Positions 22,008 through 34,713 of a stretch of DNA of 64,000 bases are shown here, in pieces. A program made the position numbers and the translations under genes. Source of the DNA: Cryptomeria japonica. Lineage: Eukaryota; Streptophyta; Pinopsida; Cupressales; Cupressaceae. The notes under the pieces are model-generated. The model was not told where the DNA came from. It saw only the letters and a program-made list of their open reading frames with translations, and did no database searches. Position 1 is the first letter of the stretch; each line of letters starts with the position of its first letter. Location: NCBI RefSeq assembly GCF_030272615.1, contig NC_081408.1, positions 620,926,476 through 620,990,475 on the forward strand, given 5' to 3'.

Positions 22008-23667
22008 TGTAGCGTCGTAAATTGTACGCACTTGCTAGGGTGGTACAATTTCACACCTAGTTTAGCACCCGCCTTGGCGCATTTTGTATTTTGCATTGCA
22101 TTTCCCCTTTAGCACTTAATTAATTAAATTAATTAGGTCTAAGGTCCTATTTTATCATTTCCTACATCATAAATTTGGGCCCTTTCATTAAAGTGTGCCC
22201 TTTTCATTTTATTCCTCCAATACATCATTTAATCAAAAACCCTAATTAGGTCCTATTTTGAACTTGGGGGCTTGATTTCGGGGGTCAAAACATCTCGAAA
22301 TCACCTATAACTTTGGGATTCTCTCTAAAATCATCATATCTGACGGCCCTGAAAATTTGGTGAAAAGTTGTCAGGACCATGGTGTCCGGAGTGCAACATG
22401 GTCCCGGACATTTTTCCCAAAATTTTAGGAGCGCGATCCAATCATAAAATAAAGCTTAACCCCAAGAAATTGGTGGGAGATTCAATCTCTAAGTTGGCCT
22501 AAAGTTGGAATTAAGACCTAGGGTTTCATATATAAGAGCTCTCTTTCTTCATTTGAAAGGATCCGATTTTCATTTTCAGGACCTTCTATGCAGTGAAAGA
22601 GCAGATCTTTGAAGACTTCAACAACATTCAACATCCATCCATCAAGCATTCATCAATTTCATTCATCCATTTAGGGCTTTGAAGACATTGAAGAGCAATA
22701 GGGGATTACCGACTGAAGATTGGCTTGTACTCCTCCCTTGAGGGTTGGGTATGATTTCATGTCTTTGCATAAGCTTCAACATATCCTTTATTCATGCTTT
22801 AGATCACTTTGCATCTTGATTTAGAGCATTTACATTATCATTTACAAGCAATTAGGGTTTACTTTCTAGGTTGCTCTAGTTTGCTTTCTTGCATTTTAGG
22901 ACCCTGCACACACACTAGGTCTGCACACACAATACATTTTACAATACAAATTGGCTATTCGTGGAGGTGGAAATCACCGAAGCGTGGGTTTGACTAAGGC
23001 AAAACCCTATATAGCTGCCCAAACACCTTTTCAGATATAAGTGCAGGTTTCGGGACTCGGACGACGCCGCAGGTTGCAGATTCGGGAGAAGTAGACTGAG
23101 ACCAACTTTCCCACCAAATTTCAGAGCAAAAGACTAGGACAGGGGCATGGGGTGCCCTGGTCCTGCCAGGACAGGGGCGCTGGGCACCCTGGTCCCTGGG
23201 ATAGGGGCGCTGGGTGCCCTGGTCCTCCTGACAGACAACATTTTTAGCATTTTTGACAGCTTTTCCAGAGTGCAAAACAGCAGTTTTCGGAGCAGTTTCA
23301 GGGGCAGATTCAGGACAGTGGCACCCGCGCCCCCGTCCCGAACATTTTCATTCATATTTTAACACCGGGTACACATTTACATTCTTGTCTTGTCCTTGTG
23401 TTTACAACTTTCCATCATTTAAGTTCAATTCTGTAATCTTGTTATTAGTTCATACTTACACTTTGGGGTTAGGGATTGAACTTGCATCATTTCATCTTTC
23501 AATTACAACAAAGGAATAGAAATCCTAATAGGTAGCCCGTGGCTCTCTCTTCCACAAAAAGAAGTAGCCAATTGTGTGATACCTCTAGGCTCTTTCGTAT
23601 TCCACAAATGTGTGCTTGAAAGTGAGATTAGGGCATGTTTGCTTAGTGTCACTTTTTCCCCCACACA
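22008..23667 (+). repeat. Gypsy-NA 3' LTR (1660 bp)
   Basis: Full-length copy of 15188-16858. It lacks an 11-bp stretch present at about 15940 and differs at about 40 positions by my count, mostly transitions. Ends CCACACA at 23667. Confidence 0.92.
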
Positions 23668-24414
23668 ACATCTTATATGACTAGCTACATGATTTTTCTA
23701 ACTTCAAAAACATCCCGAATAGAGCCTCACTACCAGCAAGCCTTGAGAGCTCCGATGAGGTTATAGACTGTAATTTCTCAAATATGGATCCATTGCCAGT
23801 AGGCATTCATAGCTCTGATGGAGTTACTTGCATGTTCCCATAGTCAAATTTTTATTGCATTTTGTATACATGATATTTTAGTTATATATCATTTCTCTTT
23901 TTGCCTTTAGATGGATATTTGGCTTTTTCTTTTTTGTTTTCTTGCCTTGACTTGTAAGTAATGAAACCTACTTGGGTGTGACAATTATAGTGGCACTGAA
24001 GTAGAATTTTAGATTTTTCACTAGTCATATGATCAACTAGGTGTCTAGAATGAATTAGAGATATTCTTAATGTGTGAGATATAGCAATTGATAGATTGTG
24101 GGTTAACAAGTTCTCAAATAGTGAAATCACTACCCAACCATAAGTAAAGTGTCGTCACAGGGTAATGTTGAGAATGAATGACTTTAGAACCTCAAAGACT
24201 TCATGTCTAAATATCTAAGAAAGGAAATGACCCTTGTTTTCCTTAGATGAAAATGAATGATAAACTCAAATAGTTGCCTTGTTTATTGATTCTTCTATAT
24301 GAAAATGTGGAAATTTTAAGAATGTGATGAATCTAAAAAAGAAACTACATGTAATGCAGTGTTTTAAATGATATGATATGGAATGCAGAAAATAAAACCT
24401 AAACTACACAACCC
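23668..24414. other. Gypsy-M 3' region, continued
   Basis: Starts with ACATC, the right copy of the Gypsy-NA target duplication, and continues the Gypsy-M 3' region up to the end of its integrase. No gene seen on either strand. Confidence 0.5.
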
Positions 24415-27400
24415 TTAGGTATAATATCGCTTAAGGTGCATGCTATTCATAGGGTCAGAGATTGGATCTCCCTCCATGGTAGCCAAATTATAGGCTCCAT
24501 TGCCTATGACCCTTGTTATAATGAAAGGACCTAGCCAATTAGGCTCAAATTTCCCTGGCCTTTCTTGTTCCACTAGGTTCCTTTTATTCTCTTTAAGTAC
24601 TAGATCTCCCACTTGAAAAGTTCATGGGTGGACCCATTTATTATAACTTCATCTCAGTCTATTTTGATATCCTTGTAAATGATTGAACGTTGTTTGTCAT
24701 TTTTCATCAAGGGTCTCGAGTTCTTGCAACCTAGCTACCCTGTAGTCTTCTTCTGATATAATGTTCTATAAGGATACTCTTAGAGATGGTATTTCTATTT
24801 CAATGGGGAGTATTGCTTCTATACCATAGACCAAGGAATATGGTGTTACTCCTGTAGGTGTGCGTACTCCTGTTCTGTAGTTCTAGAGAGTGGGATTTAA
24901 CTTGAGATGCCAGTCCTGTCCTGTGTCAGTGACTACTTTCTTAATAATTTTCAATATTGTTTTATTTGTAGTCTCTGCTTGTCCATTACTTTGTGGATAA
25001 TATGGTGTGGCAAATCTCTGTTGTATGTGAAATTTGTCACACAATTCTTTCACTTCCTAGTTTTTAAATGGACACCCGTTATCTGTAACAAAGCACATTG
25101 GAACTCTGTATAAAGCACATTGGAACTCTGTATCTACATATAATGTACTTGAGCATGAATTTTGCTATCTACTTTCCAATAGTGTATGTTAAAGGAATTT
25201 CCTCAACCCACTTGGTAAAGTATTTAGTGGCTGTCAATATAAACTTGTGCCCATTGGAAGAAGTAGGGTTGATTTTACCCACTAGATCTAATCCCCATTG
25301 TGAAAAAGGCCACAGTGATGTGATGGGTTGAAGAACTTGTGCTGGTGCATGAATAAGGTCTCCATGCATTTGATATTGTTTACACTTTTGTACATACTTG
25401 TAAGCATCTTTTTCCATGGTTGGCCAGTAATACCCTGTTCTTAGTAATTTTTTTGACAATGGCGGACTACTTTGGTGAGCCCCATAGATTCCATCATGGA
25501 CTTCTTTTAAAGCAAGGTGTGCTTCATTCTCATCCAGACATTGAAGAAGAGTTCCCTTGAAACCCTTTCTATACAAAGTATCAACTATAATGGTGTATCT
25601 AGATGCCTGACGAATAAAGGTCTTCTTTTGATTTCTGGACAGATCCGGTGACATGTATTGGGTGTGTAAATATGTATATATTTCATTGTACCAAGGTGAT
25701 TCTAGACCCATAACTGCACATACATAGTCTAATAGGGGAGTCTCATATGTAGGTAGCATTAGTTGTTCTATGATAAACTCAAATTGAGTTTCGTTAGTAG
25801 GCATATTCAGAAGAGATACTATGGTTGCCATTGCATCTGCTGCCTTGTTTTGTATTCTTGGGATTTGTTCGAAGGTAATTTTGCTGAAGTGTTCCTTGTA
25901 ATCTTTGACCAACTTCTTATAAGGCATGAGTTTGTCATCCTTCATGTTGTAATCATCATTGACCTGGTTTACAATCAACTGTGAATCACCATAGACTTGT
26001 AACTCTTGTATTTTCCATTGTACAACTATACGAAGCCCTATGAGGAGAGCTTCATATTCAATCATATTGTTGGTGCATGGGAAATTGATCCTAAATGACT
26101 TGGGTATAACATCCCCTTGAGGAGTAATGAAGAGAATGCCTTCTCCAGATCCATGACTTGTATATGACCCATCAAAGTATAACTTCCACATTACTGAGGT
26201 AGTTAATGTAAACACGGATTCATCTGGAAAGTCTATCAGCAATGGATGACTGTCTTGTATAGGAGCCTCTACTAATTGATCTGCTATGATCTGTCCTTTG
26301 ATAGCTTTTCTGTCTATGTATTCTATATCAAATTCGCTCAAGATCATAACCCACTTAGCCAATCGCCCGGTCAATGTTGCTCTGCTCAATAGATACTTGA
26401 GTGGGTCAAAGCGTGCAATGAGTTGTACCTTATGACTCAACATGTAATGTTTGAGATTTTGGGATGCAAATATTACTGCAAAGCATGCTCGCTCTATGGG
26501 GATATAATTAAGCTCATAGCTGATTAGAGTCCTACTTATATAGTAAATGGCTCTTTCTTTTCCATTTTTGTCATGCTGTGCCAATAGAGATCCTAGAGTT
26601 GAGTTCGTAGCTGATATGTATAAAAATAGAGGTTGTCCTGGAGTAGGAGATATTAAGAATGGTGTGTTCAAAAGATAAGCTTTTAGAACTTGGAAAGCTT
26701 CCTGGCATTGCTCTGTCCATTTAAAAGTAACTCCTTTCCTGAGTAAATGCTGGAATGGGTGACACTTATCTGCCAACTGTGCTATGAATTTCCTTATGGA
26801 TTGCAATCTTCCTTGTAACCCTCTGAGTTGTTTAAGTGTTGACGGAGGTTGCATATCAATGATTTCCTTAACCTTGGCAGGGTCTATTTCAAGTCCTCTG
26901 TTTGATACTATAAACCCTAATAGTTTACCTGTTGTTACGCCAAACACACATTTCTTCAGGTTTAATCTGACATTATACTATTTCAACTGATCAAATATCT
27001 ATGTAAGAATTGCAAGGTGACTTTGTCTAGTTTGTGATTTAGCCAATATGTCATCCACATAATCTTCCATTATGTTATGGATCATGTCATGAAACAATAT
27101 TGTCATGGCTCTTTGGTATGTTGCTCCGGTGTTTTTAAAACCAAATGGCATCATATTCCAGCAGTACGTTCCCCATGGGCATGTAAAGGCCATTTTATGT
27201 TGATCTTTTGGTGCAATTTTAATCTGGTTGTATCCTAAAATACCATCCATTAAGGATAGCATCTCATTTCCAGCTGTTAGGTCAACTATCATGTCGATAT
27301 TGGGTAGCGGGAAGTCATCCTTAGGACAAGCTTTATTTAGATCTCAAAAATTAGTATAGATTCTTATGCCTCCCGTGGGCTTAGTTACAGGTACCAGGCT

Positions 27401-28039
27401 GGATATCCATTCCATGTAGTCAATAGATCTAGTAAAACCTACATCCAACAACTTTTGTAGTTCTATTTTAACCAGTAATGCGATACTTGGATGCATTTTT
27501 CTCAATTTTTTCTTGTAAGGTTTAACTCCTGGTATCAATGGTAAGTGATGTAACACTAATTCAAAGTCTAAGCCTGACATGTCTGAATAGGACCAAGCAA
27601 AGTTGATAGGTTGTTTCTTGAAAAAATGAATGAATCTATCTTTTTCTTCTTTGCTCAGTGATTTTGCCAGATGGATGTTATGTACAACCTCCCCTTCTTC
27701 TATGTTTACTTCTTTTGTTTCCTCTGTAAGTAATGTTGAACTTTCTCTTTCCATAGGAAGATTACCCAAGTCACTTTTGTCATTATGGGTGGTTTGATCA
27801 TTATCTTCTATTGGAGAAGTACTTTCTTCTCTAAAGTATGCCATTATATTCAGGTCTATAGCAAACCCTGCTTTATGATCACCTTGCAGAAATCCCTCTT
27901 TGACTCCTAGAAATTCTGAAATTGCTTCGTCGTTTTCAAACCAATCTAGCATTGGTTTTCCTTCTTGCCCCCAATCAATCAAGTGTGAATGTACTAGGGG
28001 TAAATTATTACTCCCTTCTTTAGTAGACTCTGATAACAT
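24415..28039 (-). pseudogene. Gypsy-M pol: RT, RNase H, second RNase H and integrase
   Basis: RT starts near 27560 (LHHLPLIPGVKPYKKKLRKM), breaks at 27341 and goes on with LMDGILGYNQIKIAP, MPFGFKNTGATYQRAM and catalytic EDYVDDILAKS (about 27050). After two stops near 26990 a 592-codon stretch (26947-25169) carries the RT connection (LRGLQGRLQSIRKFI), the normal RNase H (FLYISATNSTLG, YYISRTLI) and then a second, archaeal-type RNase H with its D-E-D-D set visible (LYFDGSYTSHG, IEYEALLIGL, GDSQLIVNQ, AADAMATIV), the Tat mark. The integrase zinc finger has VQKCKQYQMHG, Tyr for its last Cys; the first catalytic Asp is in WGLDLVGK. Beyond 25169 the frame breaks, but TDNGCPF and YYPQSNGQAE, the other two catalytic residues, remain near 25060 and 24970. 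The C-terminus is at 24612-24415 (LGPFIITRV). Confidence 0.9.
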
Positions 28040-28230
28040 GAAGACTTGATTATTTGATTGGCTTTGTGTATCTTCATCCTTTATAAGCCTTATTTGATTC
28101 CTTAATATTACACTTTCAGGTGGGCTAGAATCATGGAGTGATAAGAATTCATAATGTCTGTCTCACTTTCAATATACATTTCATCATATGAGCTATCATC
28201 ACTTATTTCTTCTTGTTCTTGTCCCTGATT
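28040..28230 (-). other. Gypsy-M linker between G-patch region and RT
   Basis: Decayed coding-like DNA in mixed frames between the G-patch region and the RT polyprotein. No domain seen. Confidence 0.4.
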
Positions 28231-29768
28231 CTATTGTAGATTGACTGGTCTTCTTTGCACATTAGTGACCCTTCTTAAGCCTGGTATAAGCCTTTGCAAT
28301 CTTTCTTCATCTATTTTGTTAGGTTGAGCCCGAGTTTCTTCTCTTGGTAGAAGTAGTGACAATAACCATAGGTGGGATTCAGGTGGTGGGGGTAATCCTG
28401 CATCTGTTGCCACATTAGCATGTACTATTGTGTCAATAACTGCATCATTTTGTAACTCAGTGATAGGTTCTTGCAAGAGTTGTCTCATATCTTCCCCATC
28501 TGATTCTGCACTTGGTGATGTAGGTACCTGATTACTCATTTGAGATGAAGATGGAAGCACCTATGTGGACAAATTCTTGTGTGATATGTGATCTGTTGTT
28601 TTGCTTGGTTGATTTAGTATATCAAGAGTACAATGTCTTGCTTTGGTAATATATTGTACATGCTTGTATCCCAATCCTTGGTTCCCTAGATTATCATTAG
28701 GAACAACAGGTTCTATTCTTCCTTGTTTTTGTAACACAAGGCCTGTGGTACCATCATATCCATGTCTTTGGAGTATTTTGAATCCATTGCCATACTGATC
28801 TGTGTGTATTCTGGGTATTGTCATATGATCTTCTTCTCTATATATCCAATGGTTAACATCTTCATTCAGGGATTCTTCTTGTAAGTCACCCCATCTAATG
28901 AAAGAGCATGAATCTGTGTATTTGACAATTTCTTTTCCTTTGTCTCACTTTTGCACTATAGTGTGAGGTCTCCCAAAGGAATTAGGAGAAAGAGACAATT
29001 ATTTCCCACTTAAAGTATGTGCAATAGAGTACTCTCCACAACCCATATCGTTTATTTGTAAGGAGGATGTTGTAGGCATATCTTTTTTTATTTCTGTGAT
29101 CTTTAATGTTTCCAGTTGTGTAGTGAGAGGTGCGGCCTGATTGATAGGTACCTGATTATTGACACTGTCTTTCAGAAATTACAATGTTGGAATGGATTTG
29201 GATCACCCTTTATGGTGATTTCAATACCATTGTATGAGAATTTGACACACTGATGAAATGTGGATGGTATTGCTTGCATGGTGTGAATCCATGGGTGGCC
29301 CAATAACATGTTATATCCCAGCTCTCTATCCAAGACTTGAAAAGCGACCTCTGTTATTATTGGTTCTACTTGTATAGGTAATGTTACAATGCCTTTAGAT
29401 GGACGTTCTTCATCATCGTAAGCCTTGATATTTATCCTTTTGGAAGAATCAATGTGAAGTTTAGAATATCCCAGTGCTTTGACCTACTTTAAAGTACAAA
29501 TGTTGAGACCGACTCCCCCATCTATGAGTACTCTTCTGATTCTTTTCTTATGAATATAAGCTTCCAGATGTAGTGGGTCATTATGAAGCAATTTATCACT
29601 AGGAATATCTTGTTTTGTGAATGCAATACATGTGCCTTGTGTCAGATTTTCTACCATAGACTAGAAGGCTTGTTCATCTATATCTCTGTCCACTACTGAA
29701 TCTTGAAGTGCTTTGTCTAGTATAGCTCTATGATTGGGTGAAATACACAATAGTTCGAATAATGATAT
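28231..29768 (-). pseudogene. Gypsy-M protease and G-patch-like region
   Basis: Retropepsin at about 29545-29180: RRVLIDGGVGLNICTLK with the catalytic Asp in IDGG, then YNMLLGHPWIHTMQAIPSTF, the same framework as Gypsy-NA. It is preceded by ISLFELLCISPNH near 29750. After several stops a G-patch-like segment lies at about 28795-28650 (DQYGNGFKILQRHGYDG, NQGLGYKHVQ). Next comes a Pro/Ser-rich stretch with RRVTNVQRRPVNLQ ending at 28231. The order protease then G-patch is the same as in Gypsy-NA. Stops and frame changes make it non-functional. Confidence 0.75.
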
Positions 29769-32614
29769 CTATGCCAGAGTTTTCTTAAGTTGCTCGACTA
29801 CATTGTAAGTCCCTACTGCTAGTGGTTGATTTTGTGGTATCCCTTGTAAAGTTACCTTTGATCTACAAGTAACCACTGCACATTCTCTGTCTCTAGGAGT
29901 AATTGTGATTGTAGCATTTGTATCACTTGTATCATAGGTTGTTCTATCAAGATTTATATTAAATCCCTCTTCATAGTCTTGATTTGTATGTTTGACATCC
30001 ATAATATGTTCTATGAGTTCATCTTCAAACCAACCTGAGTGAGATGGTTGATCATGTCCCCAGTCTCTGAGACAAAGATTTGTATCATCATCATACTTTG
30101 GTGCTTTAGATATCATGCAAATTTGGTTATCATCTCTATGAGTGTCTTGATATTGGTCCTCTTGATTAGGTGTTTCTTGTGAATCATTGTTTGTTGTATC
30201 TCCTGAGCTAATGGCATGAATAGTGTAGTCATATGAGAGCTTTGTGTAGTTAGCCATATTGTTTTGGGTACCTGATGTGGTAGCTTTTCCCTTGTCATGC
30301 TTAACAAAAGGATCCTTAAAAATTGTATGATTTGTGTTTGCTGAAGTCTTATTAGTATCAATTGTGATGTCCCCTTGGTCTATCATATCTTGAACCAAGT
30401 TTTTCAATTTGTAGCAACTTGCCGTTTTGTGACCTTTAGTCCTGTGATAATCGCAGAAATCATTATCATTCCACCATGTGGGTTTGAAAGGACCTGGTTC
30501 ATAAACTCTTACTTCATGTAAAGTGATCATGTTTGTCTGTATTAACTTTGTGAGTGCTGACTCAATAGGTTCTCCTAAAGGTGTGTAATTTCTTATTGGA
30601 GCATTTACTCTGGGGTATCTTGTGTTCATGTTTTGCGTAGCATTTACATTTGCTGATGTTGTGTTACTCCCTGTATGTGGATTTTTTTGACTGGCTCATT
30701 CCCAAAGACAAAATGGGTTGAGTTTTGTTTATCATTCTAGCATCTACAATACCATTATTGGTAACATTTTTTTTTGACCAAAACTTAGATTTGTCATTAT
30801 TGTTGGTGTTGCCATACTTAATAAGACCTTTCTCTACTAATCCCTTCTCACATTTGAGAGCCTTTTCTATGATTTGTTTGAATGTGGTTAGACATTGCAT
30901 TTGTATCGGATATTTAATCTTAGGAATAAAATTTTCTATAAACATAGCCACTTGCTCTATTTCTGGGATAACTGTCTTGCACCTCCTATAGAGGTCCCTC
31001 CATCGTTGTATGAAGGATGCAAATGTTTCATTCTCATATTGTTTAGCGGCACATAAGTCCATCAAAGTAACCGGGGTGCCAATGTTGTGCAAGAAGTTTG
31101 CAATGAATTTTTTAGCTAATTCTCCCCATGATGTGATGGTTGGTGGTAAATGTGAAAACCACTCTAAAGTCAGACCTCCCAGACTTTTAGGAAATAATCT
31201 CATTAAATAAGTATCTTTTGAGGCAACTTCTATACATGCCGTAAAAAATTCTTTGATATGATCTCTAGGATCACCCTTCCCTTGATATCTATCAAATTTG
31301 GGCATTTCAAAATGTTTTAGGAAAGGTGGCATGTATAATGTGTGATCGAATGGATAAGGACATAAGTCCTGCATTGTGTAGCTCTTTTTATCGTTACCAG
31401 TTTGTATGGTCATCATTTGTTGTTTCAAATTTTGTATTTGTTGTGTCAAAATATCTGTTTGTGTCAAAGGTATACCTTGTGTTTGTGTATGTCCCATAAA
31501 AGGATTCATGGTTGCATAACTAGGAGGTTGTTGGAAGGTACCAAGATTATAACCTTGTGTGTTGTGAGTTCCACTAGGTACTATGAAATAGGTGATATGC
31601 GAACCCATGTTTGGTTGAGCTATACTTGTTGTATTGGCAAGACCTATATTTACATTTTGATAACTATATGTGGATCCCATGGAATAGGAAACTGGAGGTT
31701 GGGTTGCACTTGTTCCCTGTGTTTGAATAGGTGTTGAGACATTTAATATTATTGGTATGCTTTGTGATGGTATACTAGCATTGATCATTGAGGATGACAC
31801 ACTTGTTTGAAAGTTTGCATTTGTGTTGACATTTGTTTGGATAGGTACATTTTGAGGAAAACTAGAGGTCATTGCTTGTATTTGTGTCAAGGGTGGTGTT
31901 TGACTGTTATCTTGACCTAAAGTTTTTCCTAGTGGTAAAATCTTTGTGACATCAAAATCCTCAGGTAGTTTTGCCTCATTTTGTATTAATAGCAAAAGAT
32001 ACTTGTCCCTAGATCGCTATGTATAAGTGCATCTAGGATCATGAGGACATGTGGGTCTTGCTGTGCAGACTCAATTTCTTCTTTTGTCAAATGTTGTTGT
32101 AATTCATTTATGGTGGACATTGTCTGTGTACCTGAGTGTTGACCCGTTGACATGTCCATGTTCCAAGTAGGGTTTATAGAATGTGTGTTGTTTGGGTCCA
32201 TTATTCCTTTCTCTTTCTGGGACCTTGTGATGGGCATCTAAAATTGCTTATATGAGGGTGGTTCTATGCAAGATGATGACCTAACACTAGATAGTAGATG
32301 TAAATATGAGGTATGCACAACTATACTAGATTCTATTTAGGATTTTGATGTGAGACTTTTTTAGCATTTCTAGATTTCTCTAATGCAAGTCTTTCCATTT
32401 GTTGACAAAGTTGTTCAGCCTCAATCTCTCTATCAATTATATGGGAAATCCTAGACTCAATGTTTATCTCATGTATGACTCCTATATATTGAGGTGCGCT
32501 TCTTCTTAAATCCCAAGCTAAGTTAGCTAGACCATCAATGATTTCTCGTTGATTGTCGTTCAAAACTAGATTAGGTTGCTCGAAGGGGAGAAAACCATCA
32601 CCTGGGAGACCCAT
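29769..32614 (-). pseudogene. Gypsy-M gag, decayed
   Basis: Four stretches in different frames: 32614-32333 (MGLPGDGFLPF...), 32237-31986 (MPITRSQKEKG...), 31995-30664 and 30629-29769. The third is 443 codons. It holds a Thr/Gln/Asn-rich N-terminal spacer and then the Ty3/Gypsy gag core (LKHFEMPKFDRYQGKGDPRD, LTLEWFSHLPPTITSWGEL, FIQRWRDLYRRCKT). The fourth has the Tat-type zinc-like motif FCDYHRTKGHKTASCYKLKN (CX2HX4HX4C) at about 30475-30415 and ends in YNVVEQLKKTLA, the linker to protease. Capsid precursor, dead by frameshifts. Confidence 0.8.
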
Positions 32615-33834
32615 GAAGGCACATGCTATGAACCTATAACTGACAATGGACTTAGATGTATATGCGGTCTAGATGAAGAGGTATATGATAATGTAGGACT
32701 ATGCACCTACTATGGATGATAATGCAAAAGACTTAGGACGATAATGAGGATGTAAGTGGGACTATGCAAAAGACGTAGGACGATAATGAGGACATTATTA
32801 GGACTATGTAGGATGATAATGAGGATGTAATTTAGAACTATGCAAAAGACTATGGAAAAAACTGCCTAGGGTTACAAGTATGTAAGGACTTTTGAGAATT
32901 GGTTTCCAAATGGACTTTGTTTTCTGTAACTTCCTGTGTAGGATAATGTTTTGAGGTTTTCCAAATCTGAGAATAATTGCTGGTAGGTATGTATAGCTGA
33001 CTAACTCAATTTTTATACAATCTCAGAAAATTCAGAGATACGTAGGATAGGCCCTAAAATAGCCCAAGGGACTGACTCAATACTGGTCTATCACAATGAT
33101 ATGTAAAAAAGCATGAAATACAATCTTAGGCTGGATAGTGGACACCATTCAGTGAGGCCCTTATGAAATACTGAGACAAAATGAACAGATAGAGAGTCTG
33201 GCAGCACTGGCTCCACTCCACAACACACACTTCTCGGGCATGCCAGTTTCTCTTACCCTGAAGATTTGAGGATCTTTTAGCCAAGGGATTCCTGTATCAT
33301 AGTGTAAGATACATGAAGGGTATCTATGGGGTACGATCCGCACTCCTGGAACCATTGAATGTAGGATTTTTGGCAACAAAATCGGTTCTTAGTATTAGGT
33401 TTCAAGGGGTCCCGATCCAATGATGGATTCTCAGAGCAAGCCACTTAAGGCTTTAGTTGAGCTTATCGGTGCAGGGAAGGCCCACACATACGTTGAATTC
33501 ACTCAACACTCTAGCCACCTGACCAGTATATTTATATAGCGGCTTGAAAAACCTACTTGAGAGTACGCTGGGAGAGATGATATCCCCAACGCATCCCAAT
33601 TTGAAGCACCTCTATGGGGTGATGAAATCCCCAGTCAAAGATACCCCTCACTACGTAGAACAAAAGAAAATTTGGATGTCGTTGTCACCTTCCTTCTTTC
33701 TCCCAAGAGCCTGATGGCGCATAGAAAGTCAGTTAGTGCAACGATAGGTCCACCCCAGAGACAATAAAAAGTTCTTCACCTTAAAAATATAGAAAATGAT
33801 TTAATCTAATGCAGCTTGATTTACATTTATTTTA

Positions 33835-34145
33835 TAGCCCAAATTTAGGTGTTAGATCCGAATGTGCATGTCAATTTTAAACACCAAATCCAAGTATGAA
33901 GGCATAAATGTCAATTTTAACCATTTGTTGATTTTTAAGCACCAAAAACAAAGTGTGAGATACACGCATGTCAATTTCAGACCATGTTCATTTTAAACAC
34001 CAACAACGAAGTGTGATATTATCCATGCATGTCCTTTTTAACTATTGTTGATTTTAAGGACTAAAAAATTGAAGTGTGAGATTATCCATGCATGTCCATT
34101 TTAACTATTGTTGATTTCAAGCACTAAAAATTGAAGTGTGAAGTG
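33835..34145. repeat. Tandem ~60-bp array in Gypsy-M leader
   Basis: Four to five degenerate units of 55-65 bp, each with CATGTCNATTTTAA, TTGTTGATTTTAAG and AAGTGTGAGAT words; the last two units (about 34010-34143) are nearly identical. Confidence 0.7.
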
Positions 34146-34254
34146 TGCATACAAAATTACTAATCTAATCCTCTCTGCGAATCCGCCATAGGCTATAAAC
34201 AAAAGATTAGTAGTAAAATTAAACCAACAGAAAACAGAAACTCAAAACTTGATA

Positions 34255-34405
34255 GAGACAATTGCGTAATACTACCTTAGCGATTGTGTGATACTTACAG
34301 ATCGAATGCATAAATTTGACAAATCGAATGCGTAAATATGACAGACCAAATGTGTGATGGTATCTGGTCGATTGCGTAGCACTAACAGGTCGATTGCATG
34401 ACAAA
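34255..34405 (-). repeat. Minisatellite of ACGCAATCG words in Gypsy-M leader, part 1
   Basis: About six units of 25-28 bp; on the minus strand the theme is ACGCATTCGATTTGTCAAAT. The wording is close to the PMD intron array on the + strand (ACGCAATCACTTGTCAAATT at about 11140). Confidence 0.6.
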
Positions 34406-34458
34406 ATGTAGACAACAACAACAACAATTAAAAAAAGGCTAAAAAAAAATAAGAAAAA

Positions 34459-34713
34459 CTAAACCCGATTAGGAACCTGCGAAACCAATGGTGAAGTCCT
34501 AGCCAAATCCCTCATCATCCATTCAATATTGATTAGATCATATTTAACTATATAAGAAAGAACTAGGCTATTATATCTGTCTAAGGCTAGTTGTTCTTCC
34601 AAATCTTGTGTCAATTTTTCTGCCTGTAGAACTTTTTGATATCGTTTGGCTTCTATCCTTTGTTGTTTCGTCCTTCTTGCACCTGAAATGTTGAACTGAA
34701 CTTTTCTTGCCAT
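34459..34713 (-). CDS. Small ORF upstream of Gypsy-M gag, 84 aa, unknown
   Basis: Opens MARKVQFNISGARRTKQQRI and continues with a charged, coiled-coil-like middle (QKVLQAEKLTQDLEEQLALD). It lies between two minisatellite blocks in the leader, about 370 bases after the primer site and 1.8 kb before gag. It may be an extra upstream ORF of the element or a first gag exon. I do not recognise it; chance is possible, but its composition is unlike the surrounding non-coding DNA. Confidence 0.35.
   Translation of the reverse strand: MARKVQFNISGARRTKQQRIEAKRYQKVLQAEKLTQDLEEQLALDRYNSLVLSYIVKYDLINIEWMMRDLARTSPLVSQVPNRV

Larger units (their letters stand above)
15188..23667 (+). mobile_element. Gypsy-NA, non-autonomous Tat-like LTR element
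   Basis: 8480-bp element with two well-matched long LTRs and a primer site and polypurine tract in the right places. Flanks GCATC (15183-15187) and ACATC (23668-23672) are a 5-bp duplication with one transition. The internal part encodes one long frame (17193-20363) with a Tat-like linker, a retropepsin-like motif and a G-patch-like domain. No RT, RNase H or integrase is present. By eye the LTRs differ at about 40 sites in 1.65 kb plus one 11-bp indel, so it is far younger than its surroundings. Confidence 0.9.
32615..34458. other. Gypsy-M 5' leader
   Basis: 1.8 kb with no supported protein. It contains short near-repeats of GTAGGACGATAATGAGGA (about 32740-32830), a tandem array (33835-34145) and a minisatellite (34255-34405). 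Long leaders with repeats are usual in Tat elements. Confidence 0.5.
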
